A DNA stretch of 64,000 nucleotides from Botrytis cinerea B05.10. Lineage: Eukaryota > Ascomycota > Leotiomycetes > Helotiales > Sclerotiniaceae. The notes under the pieces are model-generated. The model made no database searches, was not told where the DNA came from, and saw nothing but the letters and a program-made list of their open reading frames with translations. How positions within the stretch are numbered: position 1 is the first letter of the stretch; each line of letters starts with the position of its first letter. Shown piece by piece: positions 46,554 to 60,821 of the stretch. Location: positions 2,170,001 through 2,234,000 of the forward strand of contig NC_037322.1 of the NCBI RefSeq assembly GCF_000143535.2, read 5' to 3'. Both the position numbers and the translations under genes were made by a program.

Positions 46554-48505
46554 ATGCAGACTTATTCTCTTCCACATATACTCTTTATACTGACGTCAAC
46601 AATCGCATATGTTGAAGCAGGTAGCGCAACTCGGGGTCGCATACCATCTAGTGGTTTTGGTACACCTGGGGTCGATGCATCATACGACTATGTTGGTAAG
46701 AAATCTCCACCCTTTATACAGAAGACACAATTTAATCGCAAATGATGTCTAGTAATTGGCGGAGGTACTGCTGGTATCACACTTGCCTCACGGCTTGCCG
46801 AAAATTCCAACGCATCGGTGGCAATCGTCGAAGCCGGAGGATTCTATGAGGTAGACAACGGAAACTTCAGCGTCGTACCTGGCCTCGCATTATCTGCTCC
46901 ATTTCTGGGAACCGCGGTACCTTTTCAGCAGCAGCCTCTTGTGGACTGGGGACTAGTTTCAACTGCGCAGGCTGGTGCTGGCGGTCGGCAGATTCATTAT
47001 GCGCAAGGCAAAACTTTAGGTGGTAGTTCGGCCTTGAATTCTATGGCATTTCATCGGGCAACAAATGGCACATATCAGCGATGGGCAGATATCGTGGGGG
47101 ATGAATCCTACACTTTCGCCAATCTATTGCCTTATTTCAAGAAATCGGTCCAACTGACGCCACCCAACCTGGCAAAGCGCAACACCCCTAACGCGACAAC
47201 TGTATATGATCCAAGCGTTTTCAGCAAATTTGGTGGACCCTTGCAGGTATCCTGGGGAAACTGGGTTGACCCTCCTTTCACGTGGTTTCAAAAAGCTTTC
47301 AAAGCAATTGGTCTACCAATTAGTCCAGTAAACTTCAACAGCGGCATTCTTTTTGGATACGCGGCCTGGATTCCCTCGACTATATCTCCAATTGATGCTA
47401 CTCGCTCGTCCTCGCAATCTTCTTTCCTGGCTCAATCAATTGAGTACCCAAACTTGGTGGTTTACACTCAGGCCAGAGCAAATCGAGTATTCTTCAATGG
47501 CACCGTTGCAACAGGGGTTTCTGTCGCAACACAGGGCGTAAACTTCACTATATCAGCCAAGAAAGAAGTTATTCTCTCAGCGGGAGTATTTCATACGCCT
47601 CAACTATTGATGTTATCAGGTATGTCTATATTATCCTAGGGTTAGTTATTGCAGATCCAGGTTGATTGACTTTTTGTGTTCAAGGTATTGGACCAAATGC
47701 AACTTTGTCAGAATATGAAATCCCTATCATATCTGACCTATCTGGCGTGGGTCAAAATTTGTGGGATCAGATTATATTTCCTGTCGCCCACGCGATGGAT
47801 GTCCCGACCGGGGCAGAACTCATTACGGAACCTCAATACTCCCAGAACACCTTGCAGCAATATTTGAATCATGCTACTGGTCCTCTGAGCTCGGAGAACG
47901 GCTTTATCGCGTTTGAGAAGACCCCCCAAACTCTGAGAAGTAACTTCACCTCAGCGGCGCTCTCGGATTTGGCTTCATTCCCCTCTGATTGGCCGGAAGT
48001 TGAATATGTCTCGAACAGTGGAGTAGGCGTAGGCTATATACTCGCCACACTGACAGCTTCGTTATCAAGAGGCAACGTCACGATTGCGAGTGCAGATGCT
48101 TCTGTTCCGCCAGTGGTCAACCTGGGATGGTTGAGTGATCCAAACGATACAGATGCTCAAGTGGCTGTCGCAGCAGTAAAGCGTATACGACAAGCTTGGT
48201 CTTCAATTTCCGCAATCACTATAGGCTCCGAATTGGTCCCAGGACCCAACATAACAACAGATGCAGCAATTCTGGCTTATATACGTGAATCGACTTCAAC
48301 AATTTATCATGCGGCTGCGACATGTAGCATGGGCAAGCTTGGCGCTCCGGGTGCCGTCGTCGACTCTGAGGCTCGTGTGTTTGGTGTACAGGGATTGCGA
48401 GTTGTTGATAATTCTGTGATACCTTTTGCAGTACCGGGGCATCCACAATCTACTGTGTACATGTTAGCAGAAAAAATTGCTGATATCATTCTTCATGGGA
48501 AGTAA
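46554..48505 (+). CDS. Secreted GMC-family FAD-dependent oxidoreductase (aryl-alcohol/glucose oxidase type)
   Basis: Three exons (46554-46695, 46753-47619, 47685-48505) join in frame to 609 residues. Residues 1-22 form a signal peptide (MQTYSLPHILFILTSTIAYV). The FAD fold VVIGGGTAGITLASRLAE is rebuilt across the first intron; GKTLGGSSALNSMAF is signature 1; ILSAGVFHTPQLLMLSGIGP is signature 2, crossing the second intron. Catalytic His545 (IYHAAATCSMG) and His589 (PGHPQST) are 44 residues apart, as usual. Many Asn-X-Ser/Thr sites fit secretion. Such enzymes oxidise alcohols with release of hydrogen peroxide outside the cell. An in-frame ATG eleven codons upstream (46521) is possible, but 46554 gives the better signal peptide. 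Confidence 0.9.
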
Positions 48506-48949
48506 GTTTGACAACTGTACACAAGTTACGGGCGCATTTATTCATATATTACTGTTTTACCCATAATTTGATGCTGCTTTAAGGAAACACAGCTAAGTAA
48601 TCAAGAGATGACAGCTATTTGAAATGTTTAAGAACTAAAAAGATGTGTCTAAGTATAACTTGGTATATTGAAAGTCCGGTTTCAACATAGGAAAATGTCT
48701 AATATTCATTCATCACAGAAAAGGCATATGAATCACCTATTTCTTATATCATCTTCTCCTCAAATTTTAACAAGTCACCTCGGGCCTAGAAAAGATATAA
48801 AGAGAGAACTATCAATTCGAATTAAGTATACGCGTATTTTATAAAAAGCTAGATACAATGAAGTTGACTATATCAATCGTTTTGATTACTTAATACACGT
48901 GACTTCCTTAGCGGGCTTTCTGGCCTCACTTCACTTTATCTTTTATAAT
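48506..48949. other. Downstream region grading into AT-rich repeat DNA
   Basis: No gene; transcript end of the second GMC gene and the boundary of the large AT-rich block. Confidence 0.5.
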
Positions 48950-50110
<1,161 letters not shown>

Positions 50111-50790
50111 TTAAAAAAAAGAAAAAAAGCTTCTATGAATCCACAATCTGAAAAGTTCTTTTTCCTCGACGCCTAGTGATAACTAATATTAACAGATAGT
50201 ATATCTTTAAAGTCGACTAAGTAGATTAAGTATCTTTAGTTCCTAGGCTTTCAGTGATAGTCAGGGCGCGTTCGAATTAATTTTCTCTATATTTGAAGAA
50301 ATAATTAGAATGATAAGGATAGTAGTTATCGAAGCTGATATATATATGACGTAGTTTATCAGCATATAGCTCATATAATTATATGACCCACCTAAAAATA
50401 TATATAAAATTCGTTTGTGCGTAATTTTATACTGCCTTTATTTATTAATATGATTTGAGTTTTTAAGAATATTATTATATATATTTATACGAATAATATA
50501 AAAATTCAATTTTCTTTTCAAAATTCAAATTAATATCAAAAATATATAAGAAAAAGTGTTTTTGTAACGCAAAGTGTAACAGTTTCGAGCTATAAATTAA
50601 GTGTATAAAAAAAACTAAATATAATAAATATCTTATTTTTATTATTAATAATAAAGCTTTCTAATGCTTTACTATCTGATAGTAACTAATTTATTAATAT
50701 TGACTGATATTTAGGGTTCTTAGGATTAAATATATATATATATATATATATACATATTTTCAGAATCTAGAAAATATTTTAGATTGAATA
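50111..50790. other. AT-rich DNA, no gene
   Basis: RIP-worn sequence left of the LTR element, with a TA dinucleotide run near 50733-50750. The stretch 50114-50178 resembles the reverse complement of 40018-40075, another small repeat pair. Confidence 0.5.
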
Positions 50791-51366
50791 TGTTACGACG
50801 GATTAGTAACAGGCTATAGAATCACTAATGTATAGGCTATAATAATATTATAGGTCTTAATAATTCAATTATAGTATATTAGGGGATATTAAACATTTAA
50901 AAAAAGCCTCAAATATATATATAATATTAGTTATAGAATATTCTAGAAATATAAAATATAATTTCTAAAATAATAAATTCTAGAAAATATTGAATATAAT
51001 TTTATAAACTTTTTATAAAATTATATTAATAATATTTTAGAGAATTAATTCTAGAATAAAAGAATAAGCTAGAATATTAAAAATTATAAAATTAATATTC
51101 TATAATAGATGGCTTAAAAATAATAATGCTTTAAAAACAACCAACTATTTTAATTATTTAAGTGAGATAAAGATTTATATAAGGAAATAAATTTTATTAT
51201 AATATAAAACTTTATATTTAAAATAATAATTATTAATTTTATTATTATAATTACAAAAATTACAATTAATTATAATTTTATTGAATTTCTATTTAAAGTT
51301 TAATCTAAATTATTTTAAGAAATCTCTAGATATTTCTATATAACCTTAAAAATAGTTTTTATAATA
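50791..51366 (+). repeat. 5' LTR of the RIP-degraded Gypsy element
   Basis: 576 bases, starting TGTTACGACGGATTAGTAAC and ending ATAATA where the clean LTR has GTAACA. Exactly the same length as the LTR at 60195-60770, with transitions only as far as can be seen. Confidence 0.88.
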
Positions 51367-52090
51367 TTTTAAATATTATTTTTATTTTAAAATACTGATT
51401 CAATAATTAATTATTAATATAATACTTAGAATTATTATTATAAATTAGTTTCCCAAAAATTTTAATAATATTAAAATAATTAATATTTTAAAGGAGATTA
51501 TTATTAATAAAACTTTTAAAATTATTTTATTAAATAAATACCAAGATAATCAATAAGAGTTTAATACTTTTCTCTTATAATTTAAAATCTATTTTTAATT
51601 TAATAAAGATAAATTTATTATTAAAGAATTTAAAAATATATAGATTATATTATATCTTTTAAATAAAATAATTAAATAAATTCAATTATATTTGTATAAT
51701 TATTTCGAATATAATGATAAGAATTGTATATAATTTATTCAAATAATTTTCAATAATTTTGAAAAATTTAAAATAAAGATTTATAGAATCTTCGGAAATT
51801 TTAATAAATTAAAAATAATAAAAAATAAAATCTTTAATTTCAAATAAATAAAATTAACATTAAAATATATTATAGAATTTCGAAAATATATTGAAATAAT
51901 TAAACAGAATAAAATTATTATTATAAATTATTATTATAAAAAACTCAAATCAAAAATCAAATTAAAATTAAAAAGATTTATTGAAAATATAAATTTGAAT
52001 AATTTAATTTAAGATTTTATTGAATTAGATAATCGTTTTTATAAATATCAATAAAACTAAAAATTATATAAATCTTAAGGAAATTAAAAG

Positions 52091-52255
52091 TGTTGATATT
52101 ACTATAGGGATGGTGAAGTCAATATAGTATTATAGTTTATACTATTGTAATATTACTTAAGACTTTAAAAGCTAGGATTACAAAATATATATTGTTATAA
52201 TATTGAAAAACGTTAGTATAAATATTAATATAGTTATATAATCTCTATTTCGATA
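52091..52255. repeat. Left LTR of the nested element
   Basis: About 165 bases, direct repeat of 58349-58511; more heavily RIP-mutated than the right copy at its right end. Confidence 0.82.
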
Positions 52256-55200
52256 TTAGTAATTCTTTAAAATCATTAATAATATATCCTTTTAATTAAT
52301 TCCTTAAATTTCTTTATATAATTACTTTCCTTTCTAATCTTACATTCCTTTATATAACCATCTTCCTTTCTAATCTTATACTCCCCTTACCATACCTTTT
52401 AATCTTTATCAACCCATTCTATAATCTTAATTATAATAATATTATTATCGATCAGATTCTTGAATACTTAACATAGTTTTGATTTAATTATTATATTTAT
52501 AGGATTAAATTCTCTATCAATTCATTTGATTTCCACAATCTCTTATTTCTTATATACTTTTCAAATCACTATAAGATTAATTATTAATATCTTTTCATTA
52601 ATAATATTAAACTTTATAAAACAATTATAAAATAATTTAAAATCGATATATATAATTAATAATATTTTATATACTGAAAAGATCTTATCAACTATACCTT
52701 TAATTATTATATTGATATTGAATCCTAAAACTATTTTATAAAGTTTTAAAACTAATATACTTTTAATAACTCTTTTACATTTAATTAATAATTAATAAAT
52801 AATATTAGCTTTATTATACTTATTTATTAATATAATAATATATTCTATTTGAAAGAATAAATCTTTATTATTAATAAAAAAAGTATTAATGAATATAATC
52901 AATTTGAAAAAATTTATATAAAATAATATAAATTACAATTCTCTTTTTGAATTATCGATTTACTATTGAATATACTTATTAAGAATATTAACATCCTCTT
53001 CCTTTAAATTAATTATTTATATAATAAAGGAAAGATTGAAAGCTATTTCTAATTGATATATAATTATAATATATATTCTACAAATATATTATATAATATA
53101 CTAATTCTTTGTTGTTATTGATTTTCTTAATTTTTTATAGATTTTATATATATTAAAAGATTCTGTTTTAATAAATCATAAATTCTTATATTACTTTTAT
53201 TGATTAAAATAGATTGATTTATTTTTGTATTGAGTGATTAGATTTTTATTGAATTTAAATAGTATATTTGATATCAGTGTTTTATATTCTTTTGTTATAA
53301 ACTTTGCATTTTTAAATTCAATTTGCTTATAATTTGCAAACTTCTTATTAATAATAATAAAAGTATTATTTATTTGAAATCCTATAATATTAAATATTAT
53401 ATTATTTTTGATTGTATATAAAAGATATGAATCATATATTGATTATATTATTTTGAGAATATCAATATAATACTTATAATAGATATTGAATCAATAATTA
53501 CCTTTTTCCAGAACATTATATAATGATTATATAATTTACAAAATAAAGTTTTTAAAAACATTTATTTTTATTAGTAATTATACATAAAATTTTCAAACTA
53601 AATTAAATACCGATTATATATATATTTAAATAATATTACAAATACTTATAATTATTTTATTCTTAAATAACATTATTATTACAAATAATATAATATATTA
53701 ACTAATATATTATATAATAGATAATTATATTAAAACAATACTCTTCCCTTAATCCTTTTATATTTGTATAATTAATCAAAATTTTAGAAATGCCTTATTA
53801 ATTCCTTTATTCTTAATCTTATTAATAAATTATAAATTAAATATTTTTATATTCTTAGATATATTTATGAATTTGATGAATCGAAATATATCATTTTCTA
53901 TTAATTCATTAATCTTCTTTTGTTTTGATTTAATAAAAATCATAGATATTAGAAATATAATTAATACTGTATAATATTTAATATATTCGATATTATCAAT
54001 TTCATTTTTGTTTGAAAAATAAAATGCTAAATTCGATAATGTTTTGTATTCTTTATTTTTATTGGAAAAGAATATTTATATATTTATATAAGTTTATAAT
54101 AATTATATTAATAGAATTCTGATTTATAAAAGATTACAATCTTATAAGCTATTAATTTTATTTGAAAGGGATTCTTTATTATTAAAAGAAGACTATATAA
54201 TTTTACAAACTTTTTACAAAGTTATATTATTAGGGTTTTTTTATAAAATAATCTCTTTATCTTTTTATTATATAGATTCAATATATTCAGATTCTTTTTG
54301 GAATTAATTTTATTCTTTTTTGATATAAGATTTAATCTAGATAGTATAAAACTTTATTAATTCATTTAATAATTTTATAATATATATTTAATTTCTAATA
54401 TCTAATAAATAATATAGCTTTATTCAATTCTTATATTCTCTTTATATTCAGATTTTCGAATTAATAAATAAATTATATAAAGTTATTATAAATGATTTAT
54501 TATATTAATTTAAAGTATTTAAAATTCATTATATAGTTTATAATTTATTAATCTCATTTATCGCTTTTCTAATTACAGATTATTATTATAGAATTATAAG
54601 TATTAGTAAATCCAAATTGACTATTTAAGGATATACTTCGAAAATTAAAAGTATTGAAATTAATCTATTTGATTCTATAATATCGTTTATTACTTTTATA
54701 ATTATTTATAATATTATTTTTTTATTATTGAACTTTTTAATTTATTAATAATAATAATATATATATATTTAATAATTATATAATATTATTCAACTATATT
54801 AATTAACTAATAAGCTTTAATTAAAATGCTTTTTATTTTTATTAATATAATTATTATATATTAAATAAACTTCTTATTAATGAAATTTTTTTCAATATTA
54901 TATATAATATAATTCAATAAATCAATATATATATTCATCCAACACTTCCTAAGTATATCAAATATATACTTTGTATTAATATTTATTAATTATTATGCTA
55001 TTTGAAATCACATATCTTTATTAATAATATATAGAATTGAATTAATATTAATATATATCATATTTATTATAATAGAGTAATTGAAATCGATATTATTTTT
55101 TAGATTGAATTTGAATCGATTAAGAGATTTATTATGTTTCTGATAGTATTAATAGAATTTAGTAAATTTATTAATCTTTTATTACAAGATATTATTATAG

Positions 55201-58200
55201 CTGATTCGTTATAGTATTTATAAGAGTTTATAAGCTAATAGATAACTAAAGCAATAATATAGATATTATAATTCTATATTAGTAAGATAATATTTATTAT
55301 TATCAATAATTTGTTATGTAAATTGTTGAATATTTATATATTATAAGAATATTGTATATTTATTTTGGTGAATATATAAAAAGCTCCTTCCTATTTTATT
55401 TATTATTATTATATTAATAATATTGTTATAATATATATCAAGTTTATACATATCTTTAAGTAATAATAAGAATAATATTTCTATATTTATAATATAGAAT
55501 TCAATAATTTCTAATAATAAATCGAAATGAAATAAGTTTATTAATTTAGCTCTGTTGATTTCAAATATTACATTAGCGATTCCTGTTTTGCTTTTATTTA
55601 GTGGTATATTTTCAATGATTATCTTATATATTATATATTATTTATAGCCAATTGTAAATCATTCTATAATAGCTATATCGATAATAATGCTTTGAAATTC
55701 TCTTACATTGTATTTGCTAATATAGATCGTTTTTTCTTTATAAATTCAATATATTAAAATATATTCAAAGATTTTATTATTTAAATTTATTATAATCTCT
55801 TTATTATTTATAAATTCAATATAAATGATAAAACTTGAATATAATTCTTATATAAATGATTTTTGTAATTCGAATTGTATAAAATAGATTACTACTTCGC
55901 TATTAATATTCAAATCGGTATTTTCATTATCATCTTAATTAGATTCTTTATATTCAATAAGGAATTACTCAAAGCTTTTAATAAAATTATTTCTATTTTT
56001 GAATTACTTCTTATATTTGCTTTTTGATTTATTACACTCCTCCTTACTATATTGAATCAATCAATAATCCTTTTTTCTATAAACAAAACACTTCTTTTTT
56101 ATTTATGATTTGAATAAACGATAATCATTATATCTAAAACCTTTCTAATTATATCCATTTCAATTATATTAATATTTATAATCAATATAGAATATTATAA
56201 TTTTATTTATATAAGATTATTTCTATATTATTTTAGTTGATTATAACTTTTTAAAAAAACTTAATATATTTCTTATAAGGCGAAAGCAAACAATAGAATA
56301 TATTAATATTAATATATATATATTAACAATTTTCTAATACAATAATTTATCAATTCTCATTATTAAATTGAATCCTTTATGTAAATAATAAAGCTTTATT
56401 ATTATCAATTGTAAATAGTGATTTATCGATTTGCTAGTATTATTTAATTCTATTATAACACTCTTAAATGTAATATCTTTTTATTATTATATAAGATTAC
56501 ATTTGTATTCTAGATCTTCAAATGTAATCTCTATTATTCAATAAATCTCTTTTATTATATCAGATATATTATCTAAATTTGTATAATAGAAATCAAATAC
56601 AATCTCAATGAACATTATAGGAAATACTTTCGATAATAGGTATTCAAATAAATCGATTCATTAATAATTATTAATAAATATTGAATACTTATAAATGAAA
56701 TTATTATTTTATTCATTATATTTGTTAGCTTTTTTATAAAGCTTTATAAAGTTTCCTAATAATTATCCAATATTAATAACTCTTTATAATATTCTGAATA
56801 AATCATTTTGAATATTATTATTATATTTAGAATTATCTCTATTATATTCTCCTCCATTCCCTCCACTATCATTACCTCTATCATTATTATTGAAATCGTT
56901 ATTACTATCATTCAATTCTTTATTTGAATATCTGCTTCGATATATATACTAATACATATATTATTAATTTGGATTATATTAATTATAATATTGTTTTTAT
57001 TATTGAAGTAATTATTATAATAGTGGATTATTATAATAAAAAGATAATACTTTTAAGAATTGATTAAAATTGATTTGAAATGGTTTTGATATTAAACCAA
57101 TAAATTCTTGAAATGTTGAAAATAATAATAGTTTTTTAAGATTGTAATATTAATATATAATTGATTCATTTTCTAATATAAAGTTTGAGAGTTATAGAAG
57201 TATTTTTTATTATAAAAATGTTTTTGATTATAATTTTATTAATATTTTATATTCAATATCAATATCTTTATTTTTATTAGTTTTATTTAAATATTATAAT
57301 ATAGCAATTAATTATAATAGAATGTATATATTGAATTCTAAAAGATTAATATATAGGTTTTTTATTTGAAATATTTCAAAGTTTTTAAATAATATATATA
57401 GTTTTTCAATTACGATTTTTTATTATATACTTTTTAATTGAAATATAAATTCCTTTTCAAAAATCGCTTTAATAATCTCTTTAAATATTTATATTTTATA
57501 AAATAATTAATATATATCAATTAAAACTTTATAAATTGATTGAATTATATATTCTTTTAATTTATTAATATATATTTTATATAAATATAATTTGTATTTG
57601 AGTTTATATAAAGTATATATATTAATTTATAAAAAATATACTAATATAAATTTATCGAATATAAGATAATAATTTAATTACAACTTTTAATTATAATAAT
57701 TCTAATATTGATATTTATAAACCTTATATTTAATGAAATCTTTAATCTTTTTTATATTTGTATTTTATATATTAATAAAATGATATATTTATTTTTATAA
57801 TAACTCCTTATATTTTTTAATTATAATAATTAATATTATTTTCGATTCAATATTTGAAATAGAATTCTTTAATATATATTTCTTTATTTAAAAGGATTCT
57901 AAAAAAACTTTTATTATTTTATAAATAACAATTAAATAATAATAAGAAAATTAATAATATAAATATAAATGAAATACAACTTTGCAAAAAGTTTGCAAAA
58001 TTATATTATATATAATATTATTAAACTCAAACTAATATTATTAATTTCTACTTCTTTAATATATATTATAAAAAAAAATCAAATATAAATTAAAATTAAT
58101 ATAAGAATCATTACTATATTATCAACTTCTTTCAATAATATAGATATCAAACCATATTGAATTAATATTTATATAAGAACTACTATTACATTGTTATCGA

Positions 58201-58348
58201 TTCTTATTTATATAAAAACAGATATCAAATTGCAATAAATTAATATAAAAGCTTATATTTCTTTAAAAAAATACTAATCTTAATTATAAATATATATTAC
58301 ACTTGAAATTAAAATGCTAGACTTTTGATCTATAATATTATTGATCAA

Positions 58349-58511
58349 TATTGATATTATTATGGGGATAGTAAAGTCAATATAATATTATAATTTATAT
58401 TATTATAATATTACTTAAGGCTCTAAAAACTAGGATTATGAAATGTATTGCTGTAGTGCTGAAAGGCGCTAGCGCAAGCGCTAGCACGGTCACATGATCC
58501 CTATCCCGACA
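58349..58511. repeat. Right LTR of the nested element
   Basis: About 163 bases. Its last 70 bases keep GC-rich sequence with a palindromic GCGCTAGCGC followed by GCGCTAGC, which in the left LTR has been turned to AT. Confidence 0.82.
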
Positions 58512-59402
58512 AAAAGTAAGAATATTATTGTAAGAATGAAAATAGATTATGTTATAATTTATAGAGATATAAAAACTTTATAGAATTAGATATTATGTAT
58601 TTTATAAATGGGAATAATAATTTAGAAAAAAAAAAAAAATGAAAAAATAATTTATATTTTGAATATAAAAAAGTAAGATATTAAATAATAAATTATTAAA
58701 ATAAAAAAATAAAAGGAAAAGGAAACAATTTCAAATTTAAATTTAATAAAAGTTAATTCAATATTACTTTTGTAATTTTAGAAAATCTAATTAAATTTAA
58801 AAATATTAAGATTTTTATTATTAACAAATTCTAATAATTATTAAAAAAATTATTATAAGATTAAAAGAATATAAATATAATAAATATATGAAAATAAAAG
58901 TATTATAAAATCCCAATATTTTTTGTAATAAAAAAAAATTATTAAAATAAAATAAAAACAAATTATATTAAAATAAGTTAAATAGTTTATTATAATAAAT
59001 TTTATAAAATCTATCAATCAAATAAAAAAGCAATCAAATAATTTTTTAAAAATAAAAAGATAAAGAATTATTAGAATAATATAATATATAAGAATTTAAT
59101 TTTTAATATAATTTTATAAGAAGTTTACAAAATTATTTAATAATTAAATATTATAGAATAGATAGAATAAATATATTATAAAATTTAAATAAATAAATAT
59201 ATATAATTAATTATAATAGATTTAAAAGCTATAGGAAATTTTATTATATTGAAAGTTATAAAGTATTTGAAAATATTATTTTAAATAAAATAATATTCTT
59301 ATTAATTATAATTAATTAATAGATAATTAATAAGATTTGATAAAAAGATTTTATAAAAAATAATCTCAATATAAATAAATATAATTCAATATATAGAAAT
59401 AA

Positions 59403-60194
59403 TGTGAGAGTGAAAACACGTGACTTTAGGGTCACGTGTTACCAACATTTAGTATTTATAGCCTCACTTCTATAAACCTAAAAACATTATCGCATTTTCT
59501 ACCTTCTAAAATTATCTCCTAAAGAATTAAATATTTAGCTTTTACTATTTCTTTTATTTTATTATTACAATATAACAATTCACCCCATTTTATTACATAT
59601 AACGTAGTTTATTAGTGTGCGGGTCATATCAGTGTGCAGGTCACTTTCACCTCAATTCACTCTTTCAAACTCATATTATTCAACAACCATTGAATCAATT
59701 AATTAAAACTATGAAAATTATAATAATCTAGAATCTATTATATTATTTTGACAAGTTCTTACATTATAACCTATCTTTCTACATTTATTACAATATCGAT
59801 TAAAAAATACTTTTTTATTAGAATTCCCTTTTTTTTGATACTCATTGTATTAAATCTGAATATCAATTTCTTATTGAAATAATATATCAAAAGCTTTTTA
59901 TTTAATAAGCATTCCTTTTTATTATAATTGAGTTTTTTTTACATATCAATATTTGTTTAATATTTCATTTGCTATTCAAAGTATACAATTCTCTATATTT
60001 AAAAGTATATTTTTATAAACTAATTTCTTTATATTCTTAGCTAAAGTTAATACAATTTCGAATATAGATATAGGAGAGCTTGATTAATAATAAATTATTC
60101 GAGATTTAATTAATATTAATTGAAAAAGAGCTTTTATTGAATTGCAAAGGGTTTGAGAGATCCATTAATTTAGATCGAAAAAAGAGGGGGTAGA
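59403..60194 (-). mobile_element. Mosaic repeat segment with a Fot1/pogo-like transposase remnant
   Basis: Unrelated to the Gypsy element on either side. At 59417-59438 is a perfect 8-bp stem hairpin (CACGTGAC, 6-base loop, GTCACGTG). At about 59614-59660 the direct repeats AGTGTGCGGGTCATATC and AGTGTGCAGGTCACTTTC look like pogo-type terminal sequence. On the minus strand at about 59749-59806 a reading gives CNKCRKIGYNVRTCQ, the C-terminal zinc knuckle typical of fungal Fot1-like transposases with its His changed to Tyr, a RIP-type C-to-T change. The transposase body beyond is eroded and apparently truncated before 60060. A polypurine tract ends at 60194. Confidence 0.55.
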
Positions 60195-60770
60195 TGTTAC
60201 GACGGATTAATAACAGGCTGTAGAATCACCAACGTATAGGCTATAATGGTATTATAGGCCTCAGTGATTCAGCTGCAGTATACCGGGGGACACTAGGCAC
60301 CCAAGGAAAGCCTCAGGCATGTATATAGTATTAGTCATAGGATATCCTAGAATCTTAGGATACAGTTCCTAGGACAATAGGTCCTAGGAAACACCGAACA
60401 TAACTTTGCAAACTTTTCGCGAAGTTATATTAGTAAGATCCCAGGGGGTTAGCCCCAGGACAAAACAATAAGCTAGGACACCAAGAGTCACGGGATTAGT
60501 GTCCCGTGATGGACAGCTCAGGAACGACAGCGCTCCAGGAGCGACCGGCTGTCCCAGCTGTCCAAGTGAGACGAAGATCTATATAAGGGAATGGGTTTCA
60601 TTATAATGTAGAGCTTCGTGCTCAAGACAACAACCATTAGTTTCATTACTATAGTTACGAGAATTGCAACCAGTTACAACCTTATCGAATTCCTACTTGA
60701 AGTCTAGTCTAAACCACCTCGAGAGATCTCTAGACACTTCCACGTGACCCTAGAGGCAGCTCCCGTAACA
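60195..60770 (+). repeat. 5' LTR of the clean Gypsy element
   Basis: 576 bases with TG..CA ends (TGTTACGACGG .. CTCCCGTAACA), fixed by the matching RIP-mutated copy at 50791-51366. Contains a GATCTATATAAGGG promoter-like stretch near 60571-60588. Confidence 0.9.
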
Positions 60771-60821
60771 CTTTGAGCACCATTTCTGCTTCAAGTACCG
60801 ATTCGATAACCAACCGCTAAT

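Larger units (their letters stand above)
52091..58511 (-). mobile_element. Nested LTR retrotransposon, RIP-degraded
   Basis: A 6.4-kb insertion inside the gag region of the older element. Left LTR 52091-52255 (TGTTGATATTACTATAGGGA..TTTCGATA) and right LTR 58349-58511 (TATTGATATTATTATGGGGA..ATCCCGACA) are direct repeats of about 165 bases. The five bases AAAAG occur on both sides (52086-52090 and 58512-58516) and the host gag sequence resumes exactly there. The interior is extremely AT-rich with no open frame. A stretch at about 56850-56930, read on the minus strand, gives an Asn/Asp/Gly/Arg-rich segment like a gag tail, so the minus orientation is likely but not proved. Confidence 0.82.
50791..59402 (+). 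mobile_element. RIP-degraded, truncated Ty3/Gypsy element interrupted by a nested element
   Basis: Collinear with the clean copy starting at 60195: 5' LTR, leader, gag and protease region can be followed through 50791-52090 and again from 58512 to 59402 (clean copy 60195 to about 62377). Almost every difference is C-to-T or G-to-A on the plus strand, and all frames are destroyed. The gag zinc-knuckle and protease active-site regions lie in the right part. The match stops at 59402, where different repeat DNA begins, so RT, RNase H and integrase parts are missing here. Confidence 0.88.

Noticed and set aside
60771..60821. Primer binding site of the Gypsy element
   Set aside because: No stretch right after the LTR is recognisable as complementary to a tRNA 3' end, so no site is annotated.
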